64,000 bases of DNA from Proteles cristata cristata (taxonomy: Eukaryota; Chordata; Mammalia; Carnivora; Hyaenidae): the NCBI GenBank assembly GCA_017311185.1, contig JAESUZ010000481.1:1240001-1304000 (forward strand), written 5' to 3'. Below, in pieces: positions 23,025-35,225 of this stretch; the stretch's first letter is position 1; each line of letters starts with the position of its first letter. Under the pieces are notes generated by a model. The model saw nothing but the letters and a program-made list of their open reading frames with translations, had not been told where the DNA came from and ran no database searches. Position numbers and translations under genes: made by a program.

Positions 23025-23270
23025 CAGGGTGTCTGCAATTAGGCTTAGGGCCAATAATTTATTTAGCCCAGCAGCTGGCAGTCTTTTGCTATAAAGGGTC
23101 AGAATAGTAAACACTTTAGACTTTGCGGGCCATACAATCTCTGTTGTGACAACTTAGTCCTGCAATTGTAGCATGAGAGGAGCCACAGGCAACATGGCTA
23201 TGTTCCAATAAAACTTTACTAACGAAAACAGGGGCAGGCTGGGATTTGGGTGGTAGTTTATTGATCCCTG
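23025..23270. mobile_element. Non-autonomous hAT-type MER element
   Basis: Ends are the inverted cagggtgtct...gatccctg. Internal landmarks: cttttgctataaagggtcag, gactttgcgggccatacaat, ctatgttccaataaaacttt. This is a common ancient mammalian DNA transposon; I am not sure of its exact MER number. No clear 8-bp duplication remains. Confidence 0.7.
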
Positions 23271-23449
23271 ATTTAACCAGTTCTCTCATGCTTTCTAGAC
23301 CCTCCCATGTTTGATCAACTCCCTTGTCCCTCTAACCCCTCTTAAAATGTGGCCTCCAGATTTGAGGAGGACACTCCAGATGAGGGTGACCAGCACACAG
23401 TCCGACAGGCTTTTTGCCTCTCCCGTGAACATGAATATAGGAAGAAAGC

Positions 23450-23690
23450 ACCGTGTCGTGGGTTAATGCACAGAGAATACTATCTCTGCCACGTGCTGGC
23501 TGTGTGCCCTTGAGCTGTTTTCCACCTTGTCCTGAACCTTGGCTTCTGCATTCCTAAAATCAAGATGCATACCTATCTTGCAGAATTGCTCTGAAGAACT
23601 GGTATAAAGCACGTAATGTCCACAGCATAGTGCCGGGTGCTTAGAGAGCACCTATAAATATTAGTGGTATAAATTATTAGTGGTTATTTA
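23450..23690 (+). mobile_element. MIR SINE fossil
   Basis: tctctgccacgtgctggctg, tgtgcccttgagctgttttc, gcatagtgccgggtgcttag and agcacctataaatattagtg follow the MIR consensus order on the plus strand. Confidence 0.8.
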
Positions 23691-24609
23691 CCAGTGCTGG
23701 CGCGCTGGTAAATTCTGTTGTGACTGGATTTCTCACCCCAAGTCGGAGTTAGGAGCAGGAAAATTCCACTCTGTTTAAAATTAGATTCCGGCAGTCAGCC
23801 TCTACCCTGCTCGCTCTGCTACTCAGTCCACCCTCTGCTCTTCCACCTGTTACCCGATTCACACCCTACTATCCAGAACAACTGTGTGGAAGCCATGAGC
23901 AGGCTCCTTTCCAGCCCTTTCCCTGCCATCTTGCTAACCCAAAGACCCTGCTTCCACCATCAGGGCTCATGGGTGTTTGTTTGCCTACAGGAAGGCTTCG
24001 GGGTTTGCAGTGTTTTCTCTGGGACAAGAACTTAATGTGGTAATTAATGCAAATGTCTCTGATATAGCTACTTTCCTGGGTCCTAATCAGAATAGATGAT
24101 CTTCACATTTCTTTAACTTTGAAAGTATCTGTGTGTGTGTGTCTGCGTGTGTGCGCACACACGCATGCATGTGTGTATGTGTTATGGGGGGCGGACAGGG
24201 CAGGAGCACATTGGGTGAGGGAAGGAGACAAGGAGAGGGGCCAGTAAGAAACACAGAAGTGACAGGAGAGGTCAGAGGGAGGAAACCGGCTTCCTAATCT
24301 GTACTAGGCAGTGAGAAGCTCGGTGATACCAGCTTTTGAAATCTCCCCTTTCCCACTTATAAGGTCACACTGCTCCCATAAGATGGGGTAACCAGCTACT
24401 TCCTAAGGAGCACCCACATAGCTCCTACAGTGCTGGGCACTCTATAGTGGAGGTACTTGTCTTCGTTGACCTGTGTCTGTATAATCTCGGCGTCCAAAAC
24501 TTGCACGGCCTCCCTCACTTGCTCATATGCTAGCCAAAGTCTGCCAAACAAGATGTACTTATGCGGTCATTGTCTGTGGAACCTTGTGGGTGGAGGGGAG
24601 CTCAGAGAA
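23691..24609. other. Unassigned; short imperfect (GT)n at 24128-24180
   Basis: No gene recognised. The gt tract contains a palindromic gtgtgcgcacacacgc centre. A purine-rich stretch lies at 24185-24290. Confidence 0.5.
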
Positions 24610-24770
24610 GGGATCTCAAGTAGAATGTGCATATGACTCACCTGGGGCCCTTGTTAAAATGTAGATTCTGATTCAGTGCCTGGTGTGACGAGGGGGGCAG
24701 GAAGATGAGCTTCTGGGTGATATCCAGGCTTCTGGGCCACATTTGAATCTCAAGATTATAGACCATTCTG
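24610..24770 (+). mobile_element. hAT-Charlie fossil (MER5-like)
   Basis: atgactcacctggggccctt, gttaaaatgtagattctgat and tcagtgcctggtgtgacgag correspond to the MER5-type core ('aatcacctggagggcttgttaaaa', 'cagattctgattcagtaggt'). Confidence 0.6.
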
Positions 24771-26175
24771 AGTCAGTCTGAAAGATTGCTGCTTCCAGTT
24801 TTAGAAGATTGTAAAGATCAGTATCAGTAGGCTCAGGGCTTATATGTGTGTTGAGCACTGAGTCCTGAGTCCAACCCTGAACCTTCCACACTAGTCTATA
24901 GTCACTGACTCTGACTATGAACCAGTTTTTGGTCTTTGTCTCCTCTTAGTAAGTCTACTTTATATCTCACAACTCTGAGAACCAAGTTAAGGGGTAGCTA
25001 AGTTTCCCAAGGGTAGAAACCACAATTGTTTTGAATTAAAATTGAACAGGAAATGAAATCAAAAGACCCAAGTTGAGTCCACAGAGACTCTGATATTAAC
25101 TAGCAAAACTAGACCCTTCCTGGACCTCAATTTTATCATGTGTGAAACAGGATAATATACCACATCATCTTTTTTGTGAAGGCTTACAGACAAAGAAAAC
25201 AATCCCTAAAACCATGAATGGAGATACTACATGTGAGAGAGCCCTACAGATAGTGTTATTTTAGACAAAATGCATGAATGTCTCATCTCTGCAGAATTAG
25301 ACCAGAGAATAAGAATTCACCTATTGCTCTTTGCAAGTCAAGGATGAGGACCGAGTCTGGGAATCCCATACAAGTCTAAAAGATTTATGCCAACCGAGAT
25401 TGTACTCTCTGATCTAACTATCTGGGACTATAGTCTGACCAGAAAGATATATTTATGGGGACACTGGGACAGAACAATTAACATAGGATACATCTTGGAA
25501 AATCTGAGCTTTTGATTTCTCCGTAACCACACTGCCTCTGTTCACATGTAGCTTTTCCCTGTCATCAGATGAGGCGTACAATTCCCACAACTTCTGAATC
25601 CACTCCAAGAAACTTAGTCAAGGTTATGGAACTCCAGGGAGCTGCAAATTTCTGAGGCTGCCTGGTTCCTCATGGCTCCTCTGTGAGTCAGATCATGGAA
25701 TCTGTGAATCTGAGAGCTGGAAGGATCCTTCGAGAGGGTCCCATCCAAACCCCTCGTTTTCCAGATAAGGAGTGGGCATGGCCGGCCAAGACCACACTGC
25801 TTGTTGGGGGGAGAGCCAGGGCTGGGATCCATGACTGGGGCCTGAACAGGGCACCTTCCACTGCACCAGGTTGTCAGTCATTGTTTAGGAACTTAGAAAA
25901 ACCCAGCAGGACCACCCAGGTGCTCAGGCAATGTGTCACTTTGTAATGAAAAGTTTGTGGTATCATCATCAGGAAAGCCAATCAATCAAGTGCTCTGGGG
26001 AGCGAGCTGGGGATGGAGAAGGTTAATAGAAGAATTTCTCCCTTGCGAGGGGCCATTCATAACCCTACATTGTTTTCTTGTCTGCTGGCAGTGCTGTGGC
26101 CGGCTACCTATCCCTGTAATTGTTAATGGTAGTAGTGAGTTCTTCGTCAGATGATAATGTTTGGAGAATTGTAAT
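24771..26175. other. Unassigned; weak MIR-like (25065-25270) and CR1/L3-like (25700-25880) traces
   Basis: cctggacctcaattttatca, tgtgtgaaacaggataatat is MIR-like. gagagctggaaggatccttc, cccctcgttttccagataag, gccagggctgggatccatga resembles an ancient CR1/L3-type repeat. ORFs of 72-87 codons near 25614-25946 overlap on both strands and have no recognisable motif. Confidence 0.35.
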
Positions 26176-26184
26176 GGCACTTTT

Positions 26185-26417
26185 TTTTTTAAGTTTATTT
26201 ACTTTCTTTGAGACAGAGAGAGAGAGAGAGAGAGAGAGACTGAGAATGCACAAGCAGGGGAGGAGCAGAGAGAGGGAGAGAAGGGTCCCAAGCAGGCTCC
26301 ACGCTGTCAGCACAGACCCTGATGCAGGGCTGAAACTCATGGCCCATGAGATCATGGCTTAAGCTGAATCCAAGAGTCAATTGACTCAGGCAATTGATGG
26401 AACTACCCAGGCACCCC
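26185..26417 (-). mobile_element. CAN-SINE
   Basis: Reverse strand with a (GA)n tract at 26214-26240 and head gaactacccaggcacccc. Target duplication ggcactttt at 26176-26184 and 26418-26426. Confidence 0.95.
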
Positions 26418-26426
26418 GGCACTTTT

Positions 26427-27984
26427 AACTTTTCTGAACATTCCATAGGATTCCTGAGTTTTTACAGTTCTGGGTCTGCTGTGAGCTGAATGTATGACCC
26501 TAGGACAGTGCTTTCACCTTCTCAAGCTTCAGGTTTATCATTTTTACAGTGTAGACTCAGCCTATTGCCCAGATCATGAATTAGGTCTCCCCTCCCCTTC
26601 CCTCTGTGTCCCCTTCCCCCTGCCATTTTGTTTGTTTGTTTGTTTTCTGCTGAGCAGCTCAGGGTACTTTTTAGCTTTGTCTGTTTGCTCTTATATTCAT
26701 GTCAGAATGTCAATCTGAATTTGAGACCACAGAAAGGGGAAAAGGCTCTGTTCTGCAGGGTTTTCGCCTGGCTGTGAATGTTCAGAATTGGACCCCCATC
26801 AGTTCCAAATTCCCCAGATTCTGCCACTCAGACAGAAGGTCATGTTCAGTATGGACACCATGTCTCCTGCTCGACCACAGCCACACGGTTAGGTAGCCCC
26901 AGTGTCTGCTGCTTCTGAGAGTCTCTTCAGGATCTTTCAGAAATCCTGGTTCCCAATCTTCACTCTGTCCCAGCAGATCAATATGGCTGGGCAGGAGCCC
27001 AGGCTTCAGGGTCTGCCGAAGACTCAGAGTGGTTTCAACGTGCATCCAGTTCGTGACTCACCAAGATGGGGGACACACCCATGTCCAGGAAGCAAAGCCC
27101 GACACGATCTTCAGCCTTATTTGGATCGATTTTCTGATTGATTTTTACAGAGGATGAGAGAGGAGGGGAAAAGCTACAAGAGGTACCCATTGGAGAAATC
27201 GGAATGAGGAAGATGGTCAGATTAGAGAAGGTATAAAGGAGGAGGAGGGAAGGGGAAATGGCGGGAGAGAAAAAGTGGGAGAGGACTCCAAAGGTTGTGA
27301 GAAGAACCTGGGATGCGAAAAAGGTGTAGGAGGACGAGGAGAAGAGCATCCCTGAGGGATAAGGGTAATGTGGGTGTGGAGAGGGAACAGCTGGTGCACG
27401 GTAGGGCCCTCCTGGGGGATATTGGCGTGTCAGGGGACTCATCCTTTGGAAGAAATTCAAGAGGGAATCCTTTCTGAAACCCTTAGGTCCTCCGGAAGGA
27501 ATTTATACAACAGGTACAGCATATCCACTTAGTGTCAGACAAGTGAGATGTTAAGTTTTCAGTCAGCGTGACGACGCCCTCCCTGGGGCTGTGTGGTCCA
27601 TGCCTAGAGAGCAAAGGAGGAGACCCAGGCTTGGAGGCCTGTGCAGCGTCAGCTCTTCTGGGGGAAACCTTAGAGAGGGAGTGGTTAGGTGCTCGGAGGA
27701 GGGTGCGTGAGGTTGCACAGGCTCTCTTCCCAGATGGTTCGGCATCAGTAAGAATGACAGGCCATGGGGCCGGACAAGCAACCCCCTTATGCAGGTTAGT
27801 TGGCTCTCTGATGGCTCCCCAGACCCTCAGTTGTAATCATTCACCAGTCTGTGTCCTCTCTGGACAGCACGCCCTGTGCAGGGGTGGGGGGTGGTGGATT
27901 GCTACTCTAGCTCCCCACGGACCCTGCAGGACCCAGCCTGTGCCTGGCGTTCCAGAACTGCCAAATGCCTATCTGTTGAATGAA
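26427..27984. other. Unassigned, relatively repeat-poor
   Basis: About 1.55 kb with no repeat I can name. A purine-rich stretch at 27150-27320 gives a Pro/Ser/Phe-rich 141-codon ORF on the minus strand. A 139-codon plus ORF at 27568-27987 shows no domain. Neither has a convincing start or splice context. Confidence 0.45.
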
Positions 27985-28098
27985 TGAATACGTGCTTCTC
28001 CACATGATAGCTGAGTACGCTTGGTTGGGTTACTCACCCTCTATGAGCTCTAGTTGTTTTTATCTGAAAAATGAGGATAATAATACATGCCTCAGGGC
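27985..28098 (+). mobile_element. MIR SINE fragment
   Basis: gttgggttactcaccctcta, gttgtttttatctgaaaaat, gaggataataatacatgcct matches the central MIR region. It ends at the adjacent (GT)n. Confidence 0.75.

Positions 28099-28140
<42 letters not shown>
28099..28140. repeat. (GT)n dinucleotide microsatellite
   Basis: About 20 uninterrupted gt units directly after the MIR core. Likely polymorphic. Confidence 0.97.
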
Positions 28141-28141
<1 letters not shown>

Positions 28142-30616
28142 CAATTTGATACACTTCACAAAAAGTGCCTTTTGCGAGTGTGGCCGCGAGCAGATCTTGT
28201 GCGTGATCGTCACCCCAGTTCTTGTCCCAGGAGGCATGGAATTTCTCTGCAACCCCATTCCCTGCAACCCCACAGGGTTTGCAAGAGCCCTACTCCCACT
28301 GGGCTTCCGAACATGTGCCTTGTAACATGGATCACAGTGCATGTGTGGGCTAAACTTGGGTATGAGTTTTCCACACGGAAAAACATGGCATGGAAGGTCA
28401 GTGGTCTGCCACGGTCTTTACGATGTTTTCATGTGCTAATAATACCAGTAAGTGCTTTATGTTCTTAAGTGCTCGTTCATGTTTCAGTTTTCATCTGCTA
28501 ATACTGTCCATCCAAAAGAACCAACTTAGAAAAAGTTTTCTCTATCAGTGTAGGGCTGTGTCACACTGGGCTGTGGATGCTATAATATATATACATTTGA
28601 GACGGGCCATTGGGCTCACTGCCACATTGGTTCTGGAGCTCTGGGGTCAACAGGACATAGATCAGCAGCTAAACCTTGTAAACATGCTTTCTCCTGCTCT
28701 GTGTATTCACCAGTTTCCTGCTTATTTCTAGGGTTTGATGTAATCTCGTGTTTTCTATCAGGAAATTCCCCCTTCAGGGCAGACATCTTCAGGGGTCATC
28801 TTTCCATCCTAGCTATTCGAAGGAGGACAAGTTCTTTCTCCAAGTTTTGGACTTGGGGCCAGAAGATCTGAGCTCTTTCTCTGCACAAATGGTTACCCCC
28901 CCAAGGGACCTTAGTTCTTGCCTCTGTTAAAAGGAAAGATTGGGCTAGAGTGACAGGTATACAAGCTGTCCTTCAGAAGACTAAGTTGTTCTGTAGAACT
29001 TTCAGTGGCCTTTCCAGAGAAAAAGGTGGAAGCTTAGTGTTTCTTCAGGCTGAGTGGTAATCTTTTTTCTGTTTCACCCATTAAGTAATGATTCCTTTTT
29101 TCTTTCCGTATCTTTTTTTTACTTTTTGCCTTCTATTCCTTTTTTTAAAAATATGAGTTTTATAGATAAATAATGTTTAAAAACACTGGACTGAGAAATC
29201 TTTCCAGTTCTAATGTTCTATGGTTCTGATTACCCCTCATATTAGTGTTGAGCAGTAGCAAAAGCCCTAAGAGATTTGACAATTCATAGAGTCCGGATGA
29301 CCCTGTTTCCTTCAGACCCTGTTTGCTACCAAGCTCCTCCAAGGAGAAGGATATAGATGGCTAGACGCTGGCGTTATAACCTTCCTATTGTTCTTCTTGT
29401 ATATGTTCTTGTTCTTGTATATAACTTTTCCCCCTCCAATGTCATCTTGAAAATAACCAGCTTCACCTGTAATTACATAGAGGAACTTTCTTTCCCCCCA
29501 CCCCCCGAAAGACTGAACTTAACAGTATCTTCATACAGCAAGGGGAAGACAAGACCCCTAGACTAAGGGGTAACAGGTACCTGTTTCTGCTTCTGTCTTA
29601 TGTGGGCTACTTTAAAGTCTGCTAAAACTTGGGACTCCTATGTTTAGTTCAAATCATAATTTGATTATGTTAATTGCATTGAGGACATCAAAACATAGTG
29701 TCAAGAAATGCCTCTACATTCTGTGTTCCATTCCTGCCCTCTTTCTGAAGGTGGATGTCTTTGATCACCCAAATGGCCCAGGGCCCCAGAATAGGTACAA
29801 TTTACTTGATCTTTGAAGGCAGATGACAGATGAGATGGCTGTTATATTTGCAGCCATGTCCCTGCCATTATAACCAGGGTCCACCCTGAAGGAGGGAAGT
29901 GTGTGACCCCTTTTATTGTGTGTCTCAGTGCAGAAATTGTAGACTAATTGTGTTATTCAAACATAAGTCTCTTACGTAATTTGAAGCAGATTTCATAGAG
30001 ACATCACATCCCAGCTTGCTTTTTAAAAATGTCGCTTGGACACTGAGAGATTTTCCTTTCCAATTCTGTAATGAAAGCTTCAGAAAACACATTTGTATAA
30101 TTTCTGGGCAAAGATGTACTTTTCACAGGAAATTTGCAAACATGGTATGTTCTTGTCTTTGTTGCAAATCTATGGCTCCTCTTCTGGGAAGGCATTCACA
30201 GATCCTTCTAGCACTTCACTTGCGAACAATAGACCATTGTTAAGAGTCTGTTAACCCAGGCTGATTCCCTTAAGAATGAAGAACTGTCATATGATGATAT
30301 CAGTGAGTCCTCAAGGCTTCCTTCTAATTGGTTTTTCATGTTAATAGAGGCCATAATCATGTAGGGTGTTGGGGGGGTGCATGTAAAATCTTTTTGAAAA
30401 CCCTTCTAAGTGATTCAGATTGAAACATTACCTGATTTTCATGGTGTGTTGTACTAACGTGACCTCATAAATCTTCTGACCAGAATCTTTATCCCAGTAT
30501 TCCCTAGAAGTCAGAGTGACCAAAACGTTGAGGATAGGTCTTGATAGCCAAGATGGTGGGTAATGTTTCTCAATCATTCTCTTAAATATAAGGTTCTTTT
30601 TGGAATCTGACTTAGG
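28141..30616. other. About 2.5 kb unassigned, the longest stretch without a named repeat
   Basis: No CAN-SINE, L1 or LTR recognised. 28820-28950 has a faint MIR-like pattern (cttggggccagaagatctga, then ctctgttaaaaggaaagatt). ORFs reach 113 codons (28390-28731, plus) without recognisable domains. T-rich around 29085-29150. Confidence 0.45.
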
Positions 30617-30621
30617 GTCTC

Positions 30622-31025
30622 TGTTATGAATGAATTCTGTCCACCACCCCCCCCCCATTCATTTGTTGAAGACCTAACTTCGAATACCTAAGAATGTAAC
30701 CATATTTGGAAATAAAGTCTTTAGGGAGGAAATTAAGTTAAATTGAGGCCATGAGAGTGGTTCTTAACTCATCATAACTGGTTTCCTTAAAGAAGATGAA
30801 ATTTGAATTCAGACATGTCAGCCCAGGGAGGAAAGGCCATGTAAGGACATAGCGAGACTACAAGTCTGTCTTCTGCAAGCCAAGGAGGACAGCCTTGGAA
30901 AAAACTAACCTCGATGACACTTTGATCTTGGATGTCTGGTCTCTACACCTGTGAGAAATCCATTTCTGTGGTTCATGCCCCCCAGTTTGCGGTATTTGTC
31001 ATGGTGGCCCCAGCTGACAGAGACA
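30622..31025 (+). mobile_element. MLT1-like (ERVL-MaLR) solo LTR
   Basis: 404 bp from TGTTATGAATGAATTCTGTC to GCTGACAGAGACA. Inner landmarks agree with MLT1: ccattcatttgttgaagacc, gtaaccatatttggaaataa, ccatgtaaggacatagcgag, tgcaagccaaggaggacagc, ttgatcttggatgtctggtc. Perfect 5-bp duplication gtctc at 30617-30621 and 31026-31030. Confidence 0.88.
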
Positions 31026-31030
31026 GTCTC

Positions 31031-31523
31031 TAATCCATTTTTATGCTGTTAGAGTTTTTAAATTATAAAAATAAAGTGATCACATAGTAAAGTGTTAAAA
31101 ACTAGGTTGAAATGAATTTATTGGGCGGTTCATATCTATTCAACAAACTAAAATAAGAAAATGTGATTAATAGAGATTGCCTGCATTGTAGTGATCAGAG
31201 GTGGCCTGTGGTGGAGAAGAAAGCGCTCAGGCCTTGTAGGCATGTAGATTTTGGTCAGAATCCTATATCTGCACTTACCACCCATGTGGTTTTGGTCTAA
31301 TGTCTAAACCTTTCCAAATGTTATGCTTTTCATTTGTGTATTGGGGGGAAATTGTATTTATGTGCAAAGGCTCTATGAAAGTATAGATAGTATAGGTGAA
31401 ACGTGTAATTCTCTTCCTAGCCATAGAATGCACTCAAGAATTATTGGCCATAGCAATAATCACAAAGATAGCATCCTCAACTGATTCTGATATTGCTAGG
31501 ATATTTAAGAAGCTTGTCGTCAG
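31031..31523. other. Unassigned, no gene recognised
   Basis: AT-rich DNA. Nothing recognised. Confidence 0.4.
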
Positions 31524-31580
31524 GGGAATGGCTGGGAAATGTTGTTTTGCTTTTGGTCAGAGTTCTCCCATCCCTCCCTT

Positions 31581-33792
31581 AAAAAAAATTTTTTTTTAAA
31601 TACTTCATTGTCAAGTTGGTTTCCATATAACACCCAGTGCTCATCTCAACAGGTGCCCTCCTCCATGCCTATCATCCCCTTTCCCTTCTCCCCCACCCCC
31701 ATCAGCCCTCAGTTTGTTCTAGCATTCAAGAGTCTCTCATGGTTTGCCTCCCTCCCTTTCCGCAACTATTTTTCCCCTTCTTCTCCCTCATGGTCCTCCA
31801 TTAAGTTTCTTCTGATCCACCTATATGTGCAAACATATGATATCTATCCTTTTCTTCCTGAAATATGCTTATTTCACTCAGCATAACACCCTCAAGTTCC
31901 ATCCATGTTGGCTACCCATGGCCAGGTTTCATTCTTTCTCATTGCCATATAGTATTCCATTGCATAGATAAACCACATCTTCTTGATCCATTCGTCCATT
32001 GATGGACACTTAGGCTCTTTCCATGTTTTGACTACTGTTGAGAGTGCTGCTATGAACATTGGGGTATATGTGCCCCTATGCATCAGCACTCCTGTATCCC
32101 TTGGGTAAATTCTTAGCAGTGCTATTGCTGGGTCATAGGGGAGTTCTATTTTGAATTTTTTGAGGAATCTCCACACTATTTTCCAGAGGGGCTACACAGT
32201 TTACATTCCCACCAACAGTGTAGGAGGGTGTCCGTTTCTCCACATCCTCACCAGCATCTATAGTGTCCTGATTTGTTCATTTTAGCCACTCTGACTGGCG
32301 TGAGGTAGTATATCAGTGTGGTTTTGATTTGTATTTCCCTGATGATGAGTGACGCTGAGCATCATTTCATGTGTCTGTTGGCCATCTGGATGTCCTCTTT
32401 GGATAAGTGTCTGTTCATGTCTTCTGCCCATTTCTTCACTGGATTATTTGTTTTTGGAGTATGGAGTTTGGTGAGTTCCTTATAGATTTTGGATACTAGT
32501 TCTTAATTTGATATGTCATTTGCAACTATCTTTTCCCATTCCATCATTGCCTATTAGTTTTATTGATCATTTCCTTTGCCGTGCAGAAGTTTTTATCTTG
32601 ATGAGGTCCCAATAGTTCATTTTTGCTCTTGATTTTCTTGCTTTTTGGGATGTGTCAAGTAAGAAATTGCTGCGATTGAGGTCAAGGAGGTTGTTTCCTG
32701 CTTTCTCTTCTAGGGTTTTGATAGTTTCCTGTCTCACATTCAGGTCCCTTAACCATTTTGAGTTTATTTTTGTGTGTGGTGTGAGAAAATGATTTAGTTT
32801 CATTCTTCTCCATGTTGCTGTCCAGTTCTCCCAGCACCATCTGTCAAAGAGGCTGTCTTTTTTCCATTGGATACTCTTTTCTGCTTTGTCAAAGGTTAGT
32901 TGACTGTACATTTTTGGGTCCGTTTCTGAGTTCTCTATTCTGTTCCATTGGCCTATGTGTCTGTTTTTGTGCCAATACCATACTGTCTTGATGATGACAG
33001 CTTTGTAGTAGAGGCTAAAGTCTGGGATGGTGAATCTCCCATTTTGGTTTTCTTCTTCAATATCACTTTGGCTATTAGGGGTCTTTCATGGTTCCATACA
33101 AATTGTAGGATAGTTTGTTCTGGTTTTGAGAAGAATGCTGGTGCAATTTTGATTGGGATTGCATTGTATGTGTAGATTGCTTTGGGTAGTAATGACATTT
33201 TACCAATATTTATTCTTCCAATCCATGAGCATGGAATGTTTTCCCATTTCTTTGTTTCTTCTTCAATTTCCTTCTTAAGTTTTCTATAGTTTTCATCAAA
33301 CAGATCTCTCATGTCTTTGGTTTGGTTTATTCCTAGGTACTTTATGTTTTTTTTGTGTGTGTGCAATTGTGAATGGGATCAGTTTTTTTATCTCTTTCTT
33401 TTGCTTCATTATTGGTGTATAAAAATGCAACTGATTTCTGTATGTTGATTTTGTACCCTAAAACTTTGGTGAATTCATGGATCAGTTCTAGTAGGCTTTT
33501 CATGGAGTCTGTCGGGTTTTCTATGTAGAGTATCATGTCGTCTGGGAAAAGTGAAAGTTTGACTTCATCTTTGTGAATTCTGATGCCTTTTATTTCCTTT
33601 TGTTGTCTGATTGCTGATGCTAGGACTTCCAGCACTATGTTCAACAACAGTGGTGAGGGTGGACATCCCTGTCGTTTTCCTGATTTCAGGGGGGAAGCTT
33701 TCAGTTTTTCCCTGTTGAGGATGATGTTAGCAGGGCTTTTCATAGGTGGTTTTATGATGTTTAAGTAAGTTCCTTCTATCCCGACTTTCTCC
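31581..33792 (-). mobile_element. Young 5'-truncated LINE-1 with long target duplication
   Basis: Reverse-strand L1 of about 2.2 kb: T-run poly(A) complement at 31588-31597, 3' UTR (aacacccagtgctcatctca), then ORF2 back to the middle of the reverse transcriptase. It is flanked by two copies of an approximately 57-bp sequence (about 31524-31580 and 33793-33849; shared core tgggaaatgttgttttgctt) that differ at about five positions. This is far longer than usual L1 duplications. Confidence 0.93.
31892..33743 (-). pseudogene. L1 ORF2 remnant (reverse transcriptase to carboxyl end)
   Basis: Read on the minus strand, four overlapping or adjoining open pieces cover L1 ORF2p from the reverse transcriptase onwards. 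33342-33743 has [20 protein letters not shown] and the catalytic box, which reads LFPDDM instead of the usual F(A)DDM pattern. 32953-33366 has the [19 protein letters not shown] segment and [18 protein letters not shown]. 32567-32911 follows on. 31892-32176 is the carboxyl end (PYDPAIALLRIYPRD). Several frameshifts and stops separate the pieces. The endonuclease was lost by 5' truncation. It cannot mobilise itself. Confidence 0.92.
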
Positions 33793-33849
33793 AGGGAATG
33801 ACTGGGAAATGTTGTTTTGCTTTTGGTTGGAGTTCTCCCATCCCCCTCT

Positions 33850-34046
33850 TTTTAAAAAAAATTTTAACATTTATTCATTTTTGAGAGACATAGAGAGACA
33901 GAGCCTGAGCAGATGAGGGGCAGAGAGAGAGGGAGACATAGAATCTGAAGCAGGCACTAGGCTCTGAGCTGTCAGCACAGAGCTTGACATGGGGCTCGAA
34001 CTCACAGCCTGTAAGAATATGACCGACTGAGCCACCCAGGCGCCCC
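33850..34046 (-). mobile_element. CAN-SINE abutting the L1 duplication
   Basis: Reverse strand; tail begins exactly where the right copy of the L1 target duplication ends. Head ends gagccacccaggcgcccc. Flanks ccatccccctcttt and ccatccccccttt suggest an imperfect target duplication. Confidence 0.95.
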
Positions 34047-35210
34047 CTCCATCCATCCCCCCTTTTGTGATCATTCTCTGATTTTCCCCTGTGTGCCCCC
34101 TAACAGTACCCCTCACACTTTTAGCATCACATCTGGACACACCAATTGCAAAGGCTCTGGGTTATTCACCCTGGAACTGCTTCAAGTTCACCACCTGGGT
34201 TTGTGTTTCTCTAGACATTTCTGCTTTTCTCATTGCATCCCAACTCTCAGAGGATGTTAAGCCGGGAGAGTTTTGGAATGTTTGAATTTTTTTAGGGGAA
34301 GAACAGCTTCCCAGCTCAATTATTCCTGAGAGATTTTCAATTTACAACTATAAACTCTTTACCCCACAACTGCTGCCTATGTTTCCCTCTTAAATATCTG
34401 TCCCTCTGAAGCAGCTGGGCTTAAGAAATTTAATTTCTATAAACTATTTGCAAAAACAAAAAAAAGGAATTTAATTTCTCATTGATGTTTTGTGGCATTT
34501 CACGAGTGCATACCTGTAGAGGATGCATGAGCGTGAATTGTCTTTCCAGGAGTCGGGGTGGATTTCCACTGTCCCTTCCATGCTGTTTGCTGCAGACCCT
34601 AGTATTTGCATGCTCAACAGCCACTCGCTTCTTCCCCACTGATAAATCCCAGTTCTTTCCAAAGCAGAAATGTGCACAGTCTCTGATAAGATAATCACTT
34701 TTCCATCCTCTCCTGCAGATATTAGTGGCCAAGTAACACCGTCTGGGCATCAAATTATGTAAGTGGAAATCTTTCCTATAAAGTGTTTGCTTTCTAGGAG
34801 GAAAAAGGATAGATGTAACTGGCAGCAGTAGTCTGTTATTTGTCTCTTTCCTGACTTGAAAATTGCTAGCATGCTGTAGCTGGTGCATCCATCTTGCCGC
34901 CCAGAAGCCCTTGGCATGAGAGAGAAGGGTCTCCAGGAATTTGACCCTGACATCACTAAGCTGCTGAACCAGTGCTGGCAACCACCTCCCTTCAGATTTT
35001 TGTGAAGTCAGAAGATTGAACATGAACCTACATTTTTATTTAACCATTAAAATGTGAGTTTTCTTTTATCTGTAGATGAACACTTCCTGCACAAGATTCC
35101 TCCTCTCTTCTGGCTCCAGAATGATTTACTAAGTCATAAAGAATTTGCAAGTTGGATGTAAATGTCATGCATATATACATTTACTCAATTGTGTTTCTTG
35201 GAATAGCATT
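34047..35210. other. Unassigned; contains an unexplained 197-codon minus ORF (34430-35023)
   Basis: No repeat named with confidence. The 197-codon minus-strand frame is the longest in the window outside L1-derived sequence. It lacks any motif I recognise, has a basic and cysteine/histidine-scattered composition, and overlaps other open frames on both strands. I treat it as chance. gctgctgaaccagtgctggc near 34960 recalls an ancient mammalian repeat. Confidence 0.4.
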
Positions 35211-35225
35211 ATATTATGAAATGTT

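Noticed and set aside
27035..27460. 141-codon Pro/Ser/Phe-rich frame on the minus strand
   Set aside because: Produced by a purine-rich stretch on the plus strand; low complexity and no homology recognised.
34430..35023. 197-codon open frame on the minus strand
   Set aside because: It has no domain, signal or repeat pattern I recognise, overlaps other open frames on both strands, and lies in apparently non-coding DNA. With no splice or promoter context a chance frame is the simplest explanation.
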